Positions 13,789 through 21,386 of a stretch of DNA of 21,386 bases are shown here, in pieces. Source of the DNA: Branchiostoma floridae (taxonomy: Eukaryota; Chordata; Leptocardii; Amphioxiformes; Branchiostomatidae); the NCBI RefSeq assembly GCF_000003815.2, contig NC_049994.1:1747233-1768618 (forward strand), in the 5' to 3' direction. The notes under the pieces were generated by a model. That model saw only the letters and a program-made list of their open reading frames with translations, made no database searches and had not been told where the DNA came from. A program made the position numbers and the translations under genes. Numbering within the stretch: the stretch's first letter is position 1; each line of letters opens with the position of its first letter.

Positions 13789-16700
13789 TTTAGTAGTTTA
13801 TTGAAATACCCTTTAGCTCAGATTGAGCTAATCTTCCAGGGCTCATACAGATGAAAAAACAATATGGTATATACATACACGTATTACAATAATTTACAAT
13901 ACCTATGTTTTGTCGGAGAATTAGAGATAGCGTACCGGAACGAAGCTGTAGCCGGTCCACAGACTGGTCCACCCGAGGCTACAGTCGGGGATGGCGCTGG
14001 TCTGACTGTGGATGGCGTGCTGCTGTACCGGCACGTGAGTGCTGCACACCACACAGCGGCTCAGGGCAGACATCACAGCCTCCTCACTGGGAGCGGACTG
14101 GCCCGCCACCAAGGGAGGCAGCCCGTTTTCTGTGGCAAGAGAAGGAATGTATGTGGCATCGGGCGTGGCGTAACTGATAGAGCGTTCGGCTCGGAATCTA
14201 TAGGTCCGGAGTTCGATCCCCGCCGTGCCCCGACGATGTGTCCTTGGGAAAGGCACTTTACACGACCTTCCTCACTTGAACCAGGTGTAAAAATGGGTAC
14301 CTGACTTTGTTTGGGGAGATGAAATACTACCTTTACCTTCTGTCTGTACCGTGTATGTGGCACTGCTAATATAAGTTACAAAAATTGAGTGCAGTGCCAT
14401 ATTGTCATCGTCTGTCCAAAAGCAAATAGAAGAAAAAGAATATATGTCACAATTGCATAAACAAATGTCATGAATTGTTTTCGTGGCGTAGAGTTGGTGT
14501 GACAGTTAGAGTGTTTGGCCCGGAAACCAGGGGTCATAAGTTTGAACCCCTGACATGCCACTGACGTAGTGCCTTTGGGAACAACTTTCCCCACTCCACC
14601 CAGGTGTAAGAAATGTGAACCTTCGGTTGGGGAGGTAAGAGGCAGTGGAAGGAGAGGGCTGGGCTCCGCCTTCCTACACCACATGCTCGAGACACAGTGG
14701 ATATTTTCAACACTAACACTACGGCTTCAAAAGGCTACCTTAACCTCGTATTCTTAGCTATAGTATGTGACACTTTAATAAGTTGATAAGTTACTAAGTA
14801 AACGTAAATCAATTGTGTGAAGCGTTACTTTGCTCTTGTCTGTCATAAAGCAAATAAAGATGTAACATTTTATCAGGTTTTCGACTGATGAAAGAAGAAT
14901 ATTCTATAAGCAATGATCCGACTGGACTGTCCACGCCCAGTGTAGAACAACGTGGCGAGAACTGTCTGAACTGTCTGTAGCCGCCACGCATCAACATATG
15001 ATGCATGCGAAAGATTGTTTGATTGATTGATGATGATATAAATTTGCTACGAAGTTGACAAAAGAATATAGGCCGACCAGACATACTGTACTTTTTGATA
15101 ATCCTTTTTTTTCAGACATACCTGCGGCAAGCCAGAGGGTTGTCTCCTGTGCGGACTCGTCGTTACACAGGTTCCCGTCCTGACACTGCATGAAGGGGTG
15201 GGTACTGAACCGAGTCAGGCAGGAACCGAGAGAACCTGGAATAACGAGAAAAATGACTTACACACTCAACGATTTCTAAAGTTGCAAAAAAAGTTTTAAG
15301 AAATAGACATTCTCATGGATTACTTACGTATGTTGACATTTCAAGAAAATACAAATTGACTGATAATATTGAACCAGGTTTTGTATTTTCAAAGGTAGCA
15401 TAACAAATCCTTATGATTGTGGGTCACAGTAAGTCATCTGGGAAGCGTATTGATGGATGTATATTGAAGAATTCTGGGAAAGAAGACTGGCCTCCTCTGC
15501 ACACGTAGCAAAAAAAGGGTGGAGAAACATCCAAGAAATATTTCGTCGCATATGAGAAATTCTGGATAACAAGATTCTTGGATTTGATTTGATTTATTAG
15601 AATCGCAAAACAATATGATACCCGTGGACCACAGGCAGCAGTAGGTTGGTTTTGTGATCCACAAATAAATACGTATACATACATTATGTCTAACCTTCAT
15701 TAATGTATATATACATTACATGTTACATTAATACGCTAAGAAACTGGAGCATTGAATAAAGCCATTAAAATAATAATTCTACATTCAAGACATTCAAATG
15801 CTACAGTAGACTTGTCCATTCCGTGAACAAGGCTGGGGAGTCGGTCAAAAATTGGGGGTAAGTCCCAATCAATTCGGTGTTGGTCAGTTTAAGTTAGTTC
15901 ATCTATAATATTTACCTTCTTGAATGTGTACATAAAAAAAATGATGTAACGTTTTAAAGTCGACTGACCGAGGTCCTGTCCCCCGGTGATACCGGTTCCG
16001 CCCAGTTGCACCAGACTGAAGCCCTGGAGGAGCGGGTTGAGTCCAGGCAGGCATTGTGGGTAGTCTTGTGTCTGACTGTGAATGGTGATGAGGACCACAG
16101 TCAGGGATCGGGGTGGCAGCTGACCTGGATATGTGGAATACATGTGAATTTTCACCAAGCAGTGACTACTTTTCAATGGTAAACACACGTACCAAATTTT
16201 CGATGGCTACCATCCCTTACCCCGCCTCCTTGCAGAAGATCCCACGCAGTCTCGACCAAGTTCTCGCAACTCTCGCGAGAACTAGGTCACTCCGTGACAA
16301 AGATGGACTGATAGCTATAAAAAATCTGGTGTGTTTATCTTAAAAAGTGGATTTAACCTTAAAAAGTAATCACTTGTTTAGGTCAAAACAAATTGGTCCA
16401 TGGTCATAAGGAATAATATACGCCAAATAGCAGTTACTCAAGCAACTGGAAATGATTTTGGAAACGGCCATATTAATATCCAGTTGCTTGAGTAACTGCT
16501 TTTGGGCATACCTTATTACCTGGATGTCTAATCTTCATCGACCTATGAGGAAGAATAGTGTTACCTGGCTGACCAGTGTCTGTATTCCCATCGGTGGACC
16601 CCGGTCCTCCAATCAGAGATATGGGGTAGAAGATGATAACAGGTCCCGCACCTGCAGGGTTAGCATGATCATAAACATCCGGTCCAAGTACAAGTATTCT

Positions 16701-19145
16701 GTTTCTACAAAGTATTATTGCAACTCACATATCATCAAAGATTTGAAAAGATTCATTACCAATTGTCCGTAAATAACAGGTCCAGCACTCCAATGTACGT
16801 TGAAACATCAGATAGATCTGTAGACTAAATATTTTTTAATCTTTTCACGTTACTGTATCTGTGTGCACGAATAAAAGTACCCGCACAATAAGCCTTCGGG
16901 CATGCAGATATAACAATATCATTAATTCCTTACCTATATCCCCTTTCAGACCTTTAATGCCCTGTGGTCCAACTTCACCCTTTGCTCCTGAGAAAATAGT
17001 AAAGTCTCAATATCAGTTATAATGAGTAAATTCAAGCGAGGAGGAGACAACCAATGGTTTGAGACTAATGAGAATTCATCGATAGAATGTACTGCAGCTT
17101 GCTTTGACAAAAGAATGTTTGCCAGTGTGTAATTCAGAACTACTGTTTTCGCATAAAATGTACATCTTTCACAAAATGTATCGGTCGGAGTAAAAAAAAT
17201 ATGATATGAAATGAAATGAAATGACTGATCAAATTTTAACGACTTCACTGAAGACCGGATACAGTTACCAATCAAGGTAAGAACAAGTTAGCATGCTGGT
17301 CAAATAGCGACCAATCAGGTTGGGCATGTTGACATATCAGCATGTTGATATATCAGTATTTAGTATTTTACAAAGACGTCACTGAAGGCAGGATACGGTG
17401 ACCAATCAGTACAGTAGGTATGCATGCTGACCAATCAGTATTCGGCATATATCACCGACGTTACTGAAAAAATGATACATGACCAACAAGGATAAGAATA
17501 TATATGCATCTTAGTCAATCGGAATGCAAGACCGTCACGTTAGTGTGGTGTGAATGTATCTACCTGGCGGCCCAACAGGGCCTTGTTCTCCGATTGGTCC
17601 GGTGTCACCTTTCGCTCCAGGAGGGCCGACTGGACCGTCCTGTCCGGGCACGCCCTGGGCTCCTGGTGGCAGAACAATTAGGGCATATGCAATAGCAAAT
17701 CGGTGATCTTTTGATACGCCAAAGAAGATTACACAACCAGGTAATAATATTCACTAGATAACAAATCTTTAAGCTACTGGGTAGTTTTTGAAAATGGTCG
17801 GACGTTTCAGGTAACAACCAATACCTTTTGTTAGTGACTGAGACGGTGGAACACACAAAGAAAACTCAGAACAAAATCAGCTACTCAAGAACCTGGGTAA
17901 ATTTGCGAACCGGTCAACCGATTCAGGTAGTATTCACTGTCTCTTGTCAATGACTAAACCCTAAATTCTTACGTAGATAAGGTTAAGTCAAGTTTCAGAT
18001 AGTCCAATATGAAACACAAACTTACCTTTTTCTCCCATGTCGCCCTTTGCTCCCACGATGCCAGGCTCGCCCTTCGGACCTGATTTTTAAAACAAAAATC
18101 AAAAGACATTAATTTTTTAACTTTCTTTCCCGCCCAAGGACTCTACTGTTTCAAGCATTTGTTGGACTTAAAGTGAGAGACAGGATAGTATATATGCACA
18201 CACCTATCAGTCCAATATCTCCCTTGGTGCCGCGGTCTCCCAAGCCTCCTTTCGGCCCCATGTTCCCCGGTGGTCCCTGTATCCCCTTCTGACCGGGAGG
18301 CCCCTGGATACCTGCGGAAAAGTGTCAATAGTTTACGCTCATCATTATCTTCGCCAGGAAGGTTAATCTGTTTTCGGTTTTGTTATGGTGACATAGCTGT
18401 AGATGTATGTGTGCATAACTCGGGAAAATGTTCATTGATATGTAAGGTGGGTAGGTGTTGGTCAAGTTAGATAATAGGCATCATATATGAATCATATGGT
18501 GCTCTACTGGAGTATGTATGTATGTATGTGTGTGTGTTTGTGAACAATATGTTTAAATGGATGCTCATGCTATTTTTTTGTAACCTTCGTGGTATGTGGG
18601 ACGATTTTTGTAAGGCCTTACAGAACAAGAGCTATCTATCGCTTGAAAGTGACGGCCATAGCACGCCTATACGAACATATTTCTTAATGTTCAAAGCCTA
18701 CCAACTTGCCCCAAATCGACCGGACGACGAGTCTGCGACAATCGCCAGAGCCTAGCTTATGATAATAAATGTATTTCACAACAATTGTACAAGGTGCAAA
18801 GTATGGCTTATATGTGACAAGGGCGGTTTTCAGGTGAAAAATACGAGCAACCCTCTGTCGATCTTTAAATCGGCTTACCAGCGATATGCCCGAAGATCGT
18901 CGATAATGTGACAGGGGTATAAACGAACCGACTCCCGGCACCAGAAATATAACCATCTAGGCAAAGGTAATGTAAGGTATAGCTAGGACATTGTGCCAGT
19001 GATTGACACAATGATGACTGTTTTTGGTACCCATAGCCAAGTTCGACGTTTCTTTGAATCAGCCACGACATTGTCAAACATATGTGGGCAAAGAACTTCG
19101 GGCCAACCAATATATATATATGTATATGTATAAGTATATGTATAA

Positions 19146-19185
<40 letters not shown>

Positions 19186-19200
19186 GTATGTTTGTATCTA

Positions 19201-19253
<53 letters not shown>

Positions 19254-21127
19254 AGATGGATAGATAGATATGCATAAAGAGAGAGACATGACTTGACTTT
19301 ATTTCGAGGATAGGGAGACAGAGAGAGAGAGAGATAGATAGAGAGAGAGATGAGACAAGAATAGAATGAGGTGAAAAGAGATGATGTGAGTTTGTGATTC
19401 ATCGACAGAGGGAGGGAGAGAGAAGATGAAAGAATTGATAAAAGAAATAAAATAAAATTGCGTACCTTGTGCTCCATTGTCTCCCTTGATTCCCTTCGGG
19501 CCAATGGCTCCCGTTTGGCCAACGAACCCTCGGTCACCTGTCAGAAGTAGGAATATTCCTCAGCATTGCGATTTTGAGTACAAAGGTGTCTTCGTCATCT
19601 TAAACCGTATACCAACGTCAAACCTAATAGTATACTACTTCGCTCAAACTAAGACAACTATATGTATCTAAACAAGTGAAAACAGTCCCTGTATTTAACC
19701 ACTGTGCAATTGACTAATACAAGTAGGGAGTTTTCCTACAGGTAATTAACTAATGCCTTTTGTGCTTCGTTAAGTTATTAAGTTATGATTACACACATCT
19801 ATGACATCAACACCATACCTTTTGCCCCCTTTGGTCCTGGTGAGCCCGTGGGTCCCGGATATCCCCTGCCACCAGGAGGACCTCGACTCCCCTTTACGTA
19901 GTGAACAGAAGAAAAAGTCAATCGGGAAGTTAACAAAATCGTTATGTCATGACGTTACTGTTAGGTCATATCCTTCCACGTTGATTATTAGGCGTGATAC
20001 TTGCTATAAGCAAATATAGGTTCTTCAAATAAGAGGTAGAAGAATTGTGCAATCTGAGATATGACAAGATGGGAAGGTTATTGGTACAAGGCTGGTCTTG
20101 CAGCTTGGCAGGAAGTGATTGGTGTTATTCCGTAAAGGTCGCAGGTAACAGAAGTTCGTGTATTTCAATAAGTAATGCATCACAGTACTTTAAAGGTCCG
20201 TATTTATTATTTCGTACACAACAGCGAGGTGGACTCTGTAGTGAATGGTAGAGAAATACACCAGTTTTGAGACTGTGTAAGTTGGATTGCGATTTTTCGT
20301 CGGTCGGCTCCAATTTGTGCCTTGATACTGTTACTGTTTGTGTGACGGCTACAGTTCCACTACCTCCGCTGTGGTTTTCATAAAAGAACAAGCCAGAAAA
20401 GATATTCTTAATATGATACATTTTATATATCATACCTTGAACCTCAACATATTAGATTATTGTAAACTACATATGCACCCTACTATAAATTTTGAGGTTT
20501 CGAACGTCCTTACTTTGTGGTTCTTAACCATAAATCTCAATAGGCCCCAAATTGTGTTCTGGGACCTGAAGTAGGGAACTCGAGGACTGACGTCGCGCAG
20601 GATTGAAGCACGTACACTGATAGGAACTTAGGTCAAAGATCCCAGATAGTTCAGAGTATAGATTATCAAAGGTTATTCCATTTCCCGTCTTCAATTTCCT
20701 GCTCTGTGAATGTCTATTTCCTATGGAAGCTATTGGGGCAAGGTGTGGACAAAATCAGAAATTCAAAATCAGTGATAACTAGAGTTCCACGAACACATAC
20801 TATCCAAAGCTTATCGAGATATGTTGATTGACCTACATTCAAACCCACAACCACAGCTGCTCAACCGAAACAGTACATACCCTTCTTGTCGAAGGCAATG
20901 GATAATACAACGAATTCACAACTGTATATAGCTAAGGCCAGTAACGCCATTGTGGCATAATTGCTCTAATATGCCATTTACAGTTACATTTACGTTTACA
21001 AAAGAAGTTGACTCTAAGTCGTGTAGAATATTTACCTTGGGTCCGGGCGGACCACGAGGTCCATGTGGGCCACGTGGTCCTGGCGACCCCCTAGAGCCGC
21101 GTGGCCCGGGAGGTCCGGGAGGTCCAG
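13113..21127 (-). CDS. Type IV-like / spongin short-chain-like collagen, 3' twelve exons, 5' partial, apparent frameshift in last exon
   Basis: This is a secreted extracellular-matrix collagen. In transcription order the exons are 21127-21036, 19891-19819, 19537-19466, 18311-18204, 18079-18026, 17662-17564, 16987-16934, 16651-16565, 16124-15969, 15235-15122, 14129-13936 and 13348-13113. The first seven encode 61 consecutive Gly-X-Y triplets. The eighth is a non-collagenous hinge and the last four encode an NC1 domain. Most junctions split a Gly codon after its first G, an arrangement I associate with type IV genes. Each NC1 lobe keeps HSQT, GSCL and six Cys. The gene ends [11 protein letters not shown]-stop. 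Spliced phases agree everywhere except inside the last exon, where one base seems missing. Type IV helices are long and often interrupted. The perfect helix and degenerate NC1 suggest a spongin short-chain relative, but the 5' end is needed to decide. The frameshift could be an assembly error or real decay. Confidence 0.9.
13756..13785. repeat. (AT)n microsatellite
   Basis: About 30 bp of alternating AT, directly next to the retroposon tail at 13786-13870, in the last collagen intron. Confidence 0.95.
13786..13870 (-). mobile_element. Retroposon 3' end with stem-loop and AATAAA
   Basis: The minus strand reads gagccctggaagattagctc, then aatctgagctaaaggg, then AATAAACTACTAAACC. The AGCTCA-atc-TGAGCT hairpin followed by a CTACTA-type tail resembles the conserved 3' end of some LINE/SINE families. 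The AATAAA (13798-13803) is in the sense of the collagen gene. Confidence 0.6.
13936..14129 (-). CDS. Collagen NC1 exon 3 (lobe junction)
   Basis: The acceptor is ctcttgccacag and the donor TTCCG|gtacgc. The exon is 194 nt from phase 1 to phase 0. It encodes [10 protein letters not shown], the end of lobe 1 (ALSRCVVC), and the start of lobe 2: [12 protein letters not shown], then [13 protein letters not shown]. The type IV equivalent is SLWIGYSFV. Confidence 0.94.
14150..14440 (+). mobile_element. tRNA-derived SINE, copy 2
   Basis: The tRNA-like head is at 14161-14231, with A-box tggcgtaactgatagagc and B-box ggagttcgatcccc. The tail tgtccttgggaaaggcactt and ccaggtgtaaaaatgggtacc is typical of deuterostome SINEs. 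The T-stem is mismatched, so it is not called as a tRNA gene. It is antisense to the collagen gene, within an intron. Confidence 0.85.
14480..14870 (+). mobile_element. tRNA-derived SINE, copy 3, plus shared 3' flank
   Basis: The head has tggtgtgacagttagagtg (A-box-like) and aagtttgaacccctg (B-box-like). The tail has tgcctttgggaacaacttt and cccaggtgtaagaaatgtg, parallel to copy 2. Beyond the tail both copies are followed by a similar stretch: tatgtgacactttaataagt here versus tatgtggcactgctaatata in copy 2, and tgtctgtcataaagcaaata here versus tgtctgtccaaaagcaaata in copy 2. Confidence 0.7.
15122..15235 (-). CDS. Collagen NC1 exon 2 (N-lobe middle)
   Basis: The acceptor is gttattccag and the donor GCAG|gtatgt. 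The exon is 114 nt from phase 1 to phase 1. It encodes [21 protein letters not shown], and ends ETTLWLAA. It supplies lobe cysteines 2-4, and WLAA corresponds to the WLST segment of type IV chains. Confidence 0.94.
15236..15968 (-). other. Collagen intron with possible retroposon tail
   Basis: Around 15580-15660 the minus strand ends in aataaatcaaatcaaatcca, a short tandem (AAATC) tail typical of retroposon 3' ends, preceded by a GC-richer segment. No coding remnant is recognised. The rest is AT-rich. Confidence 0.4.
15969..16124 (-). CDS. Collagen NC1 exon 1 (N-lobe start)
   Basis: The acceptor is cacatatccag and the donor CTCG|gtcagt. The exon is 156 nt from phase 1 to phase 1. It encodes [20 protein letters not shown], then [10 protein letters not shown] and ITGGQDL(G). 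HSQT, the first lobe cysteine, the GFSL turn and GQDLG correspond to the opening of the type IV NC1 domain. The usual FLVTRHSQ start has diverged. Confidence 0.93.
16271..16280. promoter_or_regulatory. TCTCGCGAGA palindrome in a collagen intron
   Basis: This exact 10-bp palindrome is a known CpG-containing regulatory motif bound by BANP in vertebrates. It is embedded in a larger inverted repeat, agttctcgc and gcgagaact. Function here is unproven. Confidence 0.3.
16418..16515. repeat. Short foldback element
   Basis: agcagttactcaagcaactgga (16429-16450) is repeated inverted at 16479-16500, with one terminal mismatch. The stem extends weakly outward (cgccaaat versus ttttgggc). The loop is about 28 nt. 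It lies in the intron next to the hinge exon and is probably a small MITE. Confidence 0.75.
16565..16651 (-). CDS. Collagen hinge exon before NC1
   Basis: The acceptor is ctaaccctgcag and the donor CCAG|gtaaca. The exon is 87 nt, open, from phase 1 to phase 1, so it fits in frame with both neighbours. It encodes a hydrophobic, non-triplet segment [11 protein letters not shown], then [15 protein letters not shown]. No family is recognised. It could be a helix interruption, a linker or an optional cassette, since skipping it keeps the frame. Confidence 0.6.
16934..16987 (-). CDS. Collagen exon 7 in window (6 Gly-X-Y)
   Basis: The acceptor is ctattttctcag and the donor ATAG|gtaagg. It is a 54-nt exon encoding [18 protein letters not shown]. 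It is the last fully regular triple-helical exon. Confidence 0.92.
17239..17515. repeat. Diverged tandem repeat, three copies
   Basis: Related segments begin near 17239 (cttcactgaagaccggatac), 17373 (gacgtcactgaaggcaggat) and 17456 (gacgttactgaaaaaatgat). Each continues with a gtgaccaatcag-like block and a tatgcatgctga-like block. Spacing is uneven, about 130 and 83 bp. Confidence 0.65.
17564..17662 (-). CDS. Collagen exon 6 in window (11 Gly-X-Y)
   Basis: The acceptor is ttctgccaccag and the donor CCAG|gtagat. The exon is 99 nt from phase 1 to phase 1. It begins [18 protein letters not shown] and ends GEQGPVGPP. Confidence 0.93.
17663..18025 (-). other. Collagen intron, nothing recognised
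   Basis: Ordinary intron between two phase 1-1 exons. Two segments (about 17750-17825 and 17880-17945) are loosely similar, both with a tactgggtag/acctgggtaa word and tttcaggta, suggesting an old duplication. Confidence 0.35.
18026..18079 (-). CDS. Collagen exon 5 in window (6 Gly-X-Y)
   Basis: The acceptor is aaaaatcag and the donor AAAAG|gtaagt. It is a 54-nt exon, the classic collagen unit, from phase 1 to phase 1. It encodes [18 protein letters not shown]. Confidence 0.92.
18204..18311 (-). CDS. Collagen exon 4 in window (12 Gly-X-Y)
   Basis: The acceptor is ttttccgcag and the donor ATAG|gtgtgt. The exon is 108 nt (twice 54) from phase 1 to phase 1. It encodes [18 protein letters not shown] and continues with perfect triplets to GDIGLI. 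Confidence 0.93.
18312..19109 (-). other. Collagen intron, no exon found
   Basis: Contains a short tgtatgtatg/tgtgtg tract at 18512-18538 and no Gly-X-Y coding segment. A minus-strand open frame at 18865-19110 has no recognised family and is not called. Confidence 0.4.
19110..19350. repeat. Compound microsatellite
   Basis: A tatatgtata/tatatg array (19110-19195), a (TG)n run (about 19203-19249), then GATA and GAGA tracts to about 19350. Open frames across it encode only repetitive residues. Confidence 0.95.
19466..19537 (-). CDS. Collagen exon 3 in window (8 Gly-X-Y)
   Basis: The acceptor is cttctgacag and the donor CAAG|gtacgc. The exon is 72 nt from phase 1 to phase 1, with the split Gly codon G|GT at its start. 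It encodes [18 protein letters not shown], then GDNGAQ. Confidence 0.92.
19819..19891 (-). CDS. Collagen exon 2 in window (8 Gly-X-Y)
   Basis: The acceptor is cgtaaag and the donor AAAAG|gtatgg. The exon is 73 nt from phase 0 to phase 1. It encodes [19 protein letters not shown], then PKGAK. The acceptor has a poor pyrimidine tract, but the frame and the Gly-X-Y register agree on both sides. Confidence 0.85.
19892..21035 (-). other. Long collagen intron, nothing recognised
   Basis: About 1.1 kb between two triple-helix exons whose phase (0-0) and Gly register match directly, so no missing exon is required. No transposon or RNA is recognised. Confidence 0.45.
21036..21127 (-). CDS. Collagen exon 1 in window (10 Gly-X-Y)
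   Basis: The acceptor reads cctcctcacag and the donor AAG|gtaaat on the minus strand. The exon is 92 nt: two bases completing a codon, then ten triplets including [18 protein letters not shown]. It is rich in Pro and Arg. It ends in phase 0, so an exon beyond the right edge must end in phase 1. Confidence 0.9.
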
Positions 21128-21159
21128 CTGTGAGGAGGAAATGGGTATAGGTGTCTACA

Positions 21160-21386
21160 AATCATCATCATCATCACTATCATAATGATTACCATCAGAT
21201 TCATCATCATCATTATTAACAGCATCAGTACTACCATAAATATCATCATCATCGTTATTATCATCATGGCCATCATCATTGTTATCATCATTTTCATCAT
21301 CACTGTCATCATCAGTAACATCATTATTAACATCATCATTATCGCCATCACTAACATCAGCATTATCATTATCATCATCACCATCA
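21160..21386. repeat. (TCA)n-type trinucleotide repeat to the window edge
   Basis: Imperfect atc/tca triplets with many a/t variants continue past the right edge, in the intron upstream of the first visible collagen exon. The poly-Met minus-strand frame is an artefact. Confidence 0.93.

Noticed and set aside
14161-14231. Possible tRNA gene
   Set aside because: A and B boxes exist but the T-stem and acceptor stem are mismatched, and the sequence continues into a SINE tail shared with two other copies.
18684-19110. Minus-strand frames that might be further collagen exons
   Set aside because: No Gly-X-Y pattern, and the flanking exons already match in phase and triplet register without them.
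19024-19289. Open frames through the TA/TG microsatellite
   Set aside because: Simple-repeat translation only.
21091-21384. Met-rich 97-codon minus-strand frame
   Set aside because: Translation of a (TCA)n-type repeat; it overlaps the real collagen exon in another frame.
1-21386. CRISPR arrays, operons or prokaryotic defence systems
   Set aside because: Spliced exons, SINEs and LINE relics show this is animal DNA; the tandem repeats lack the repeat-spacer layout.

Overview
The window is animal nuclear DNA: two intron-rich genes converge on each other, and introns and spacer are filled with non-autonomous transposons, SINEs, LINE relics and satellites. Exons have GT-AG borders, and their reading phases match from one exon to the next. 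The gene content is a solute-carrier 22 transporter plus a collagen with a type IV-like NC1 domain. Together with deuterostome-style SINE tails and exon sizes close to vertebrate ones, this suggests a marine invertebrate deuterostome, most likely a lancelet (Branchiostoma). That taxon is an inference from style, not proof.

Plus strand, 1467-9929: nine exons of an SLC22-family (OCTN/OAT-like) transporter. They encode 418 residues from just before TM2 to the stop codon; the first exon (N-terminus, TM1 and the large extracellular loop) lies left of the window. Its introns carry a TTAA-flanked piggyBac-like MITE (435-1386, in the partial first intron), a second MITE split by a third nested element (1784-3350), an intact opposite-orientation copy of the second MITE (7364-7655), a tRNA-derived SINE and two antisense LINE fragments.

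Middle, 9930-13112: the two genes end facing each other. The spacer holds a probable transporter poly(A) signal, an 0.8 kb minisatellite of 72-bp higher-order repeats, a 162-codon ORF of unknown meaning and a long foldback element with 105-bp arms.

Minus strand, 21127-13113: twelve exons of a collagen. Sixty-one uninterrupted Gly-X-Y triplets are followed by a non-collagenous hinge exon and a two-lobed NC1 domain with all twelve expected cysteines. The unbroken helix and the divergent NC1, which lacks the Met and Lys used for sulfilimine cross-links, fit a spongin short-chain-collagen-like protein at least as well as a true type IV chain. The last exon has an apparent one-base frameshift. The 5' exons lie right of the window.

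I found no wholly new biological system. The observations most worth following are the frameshifted, sulfilimine-less NC1 gene, the nested MITE whose empty-site paralogue is in the same window, a MITE carrying three identical nuclear-receptor-like palindromes, and the 72-bp minisatellite.
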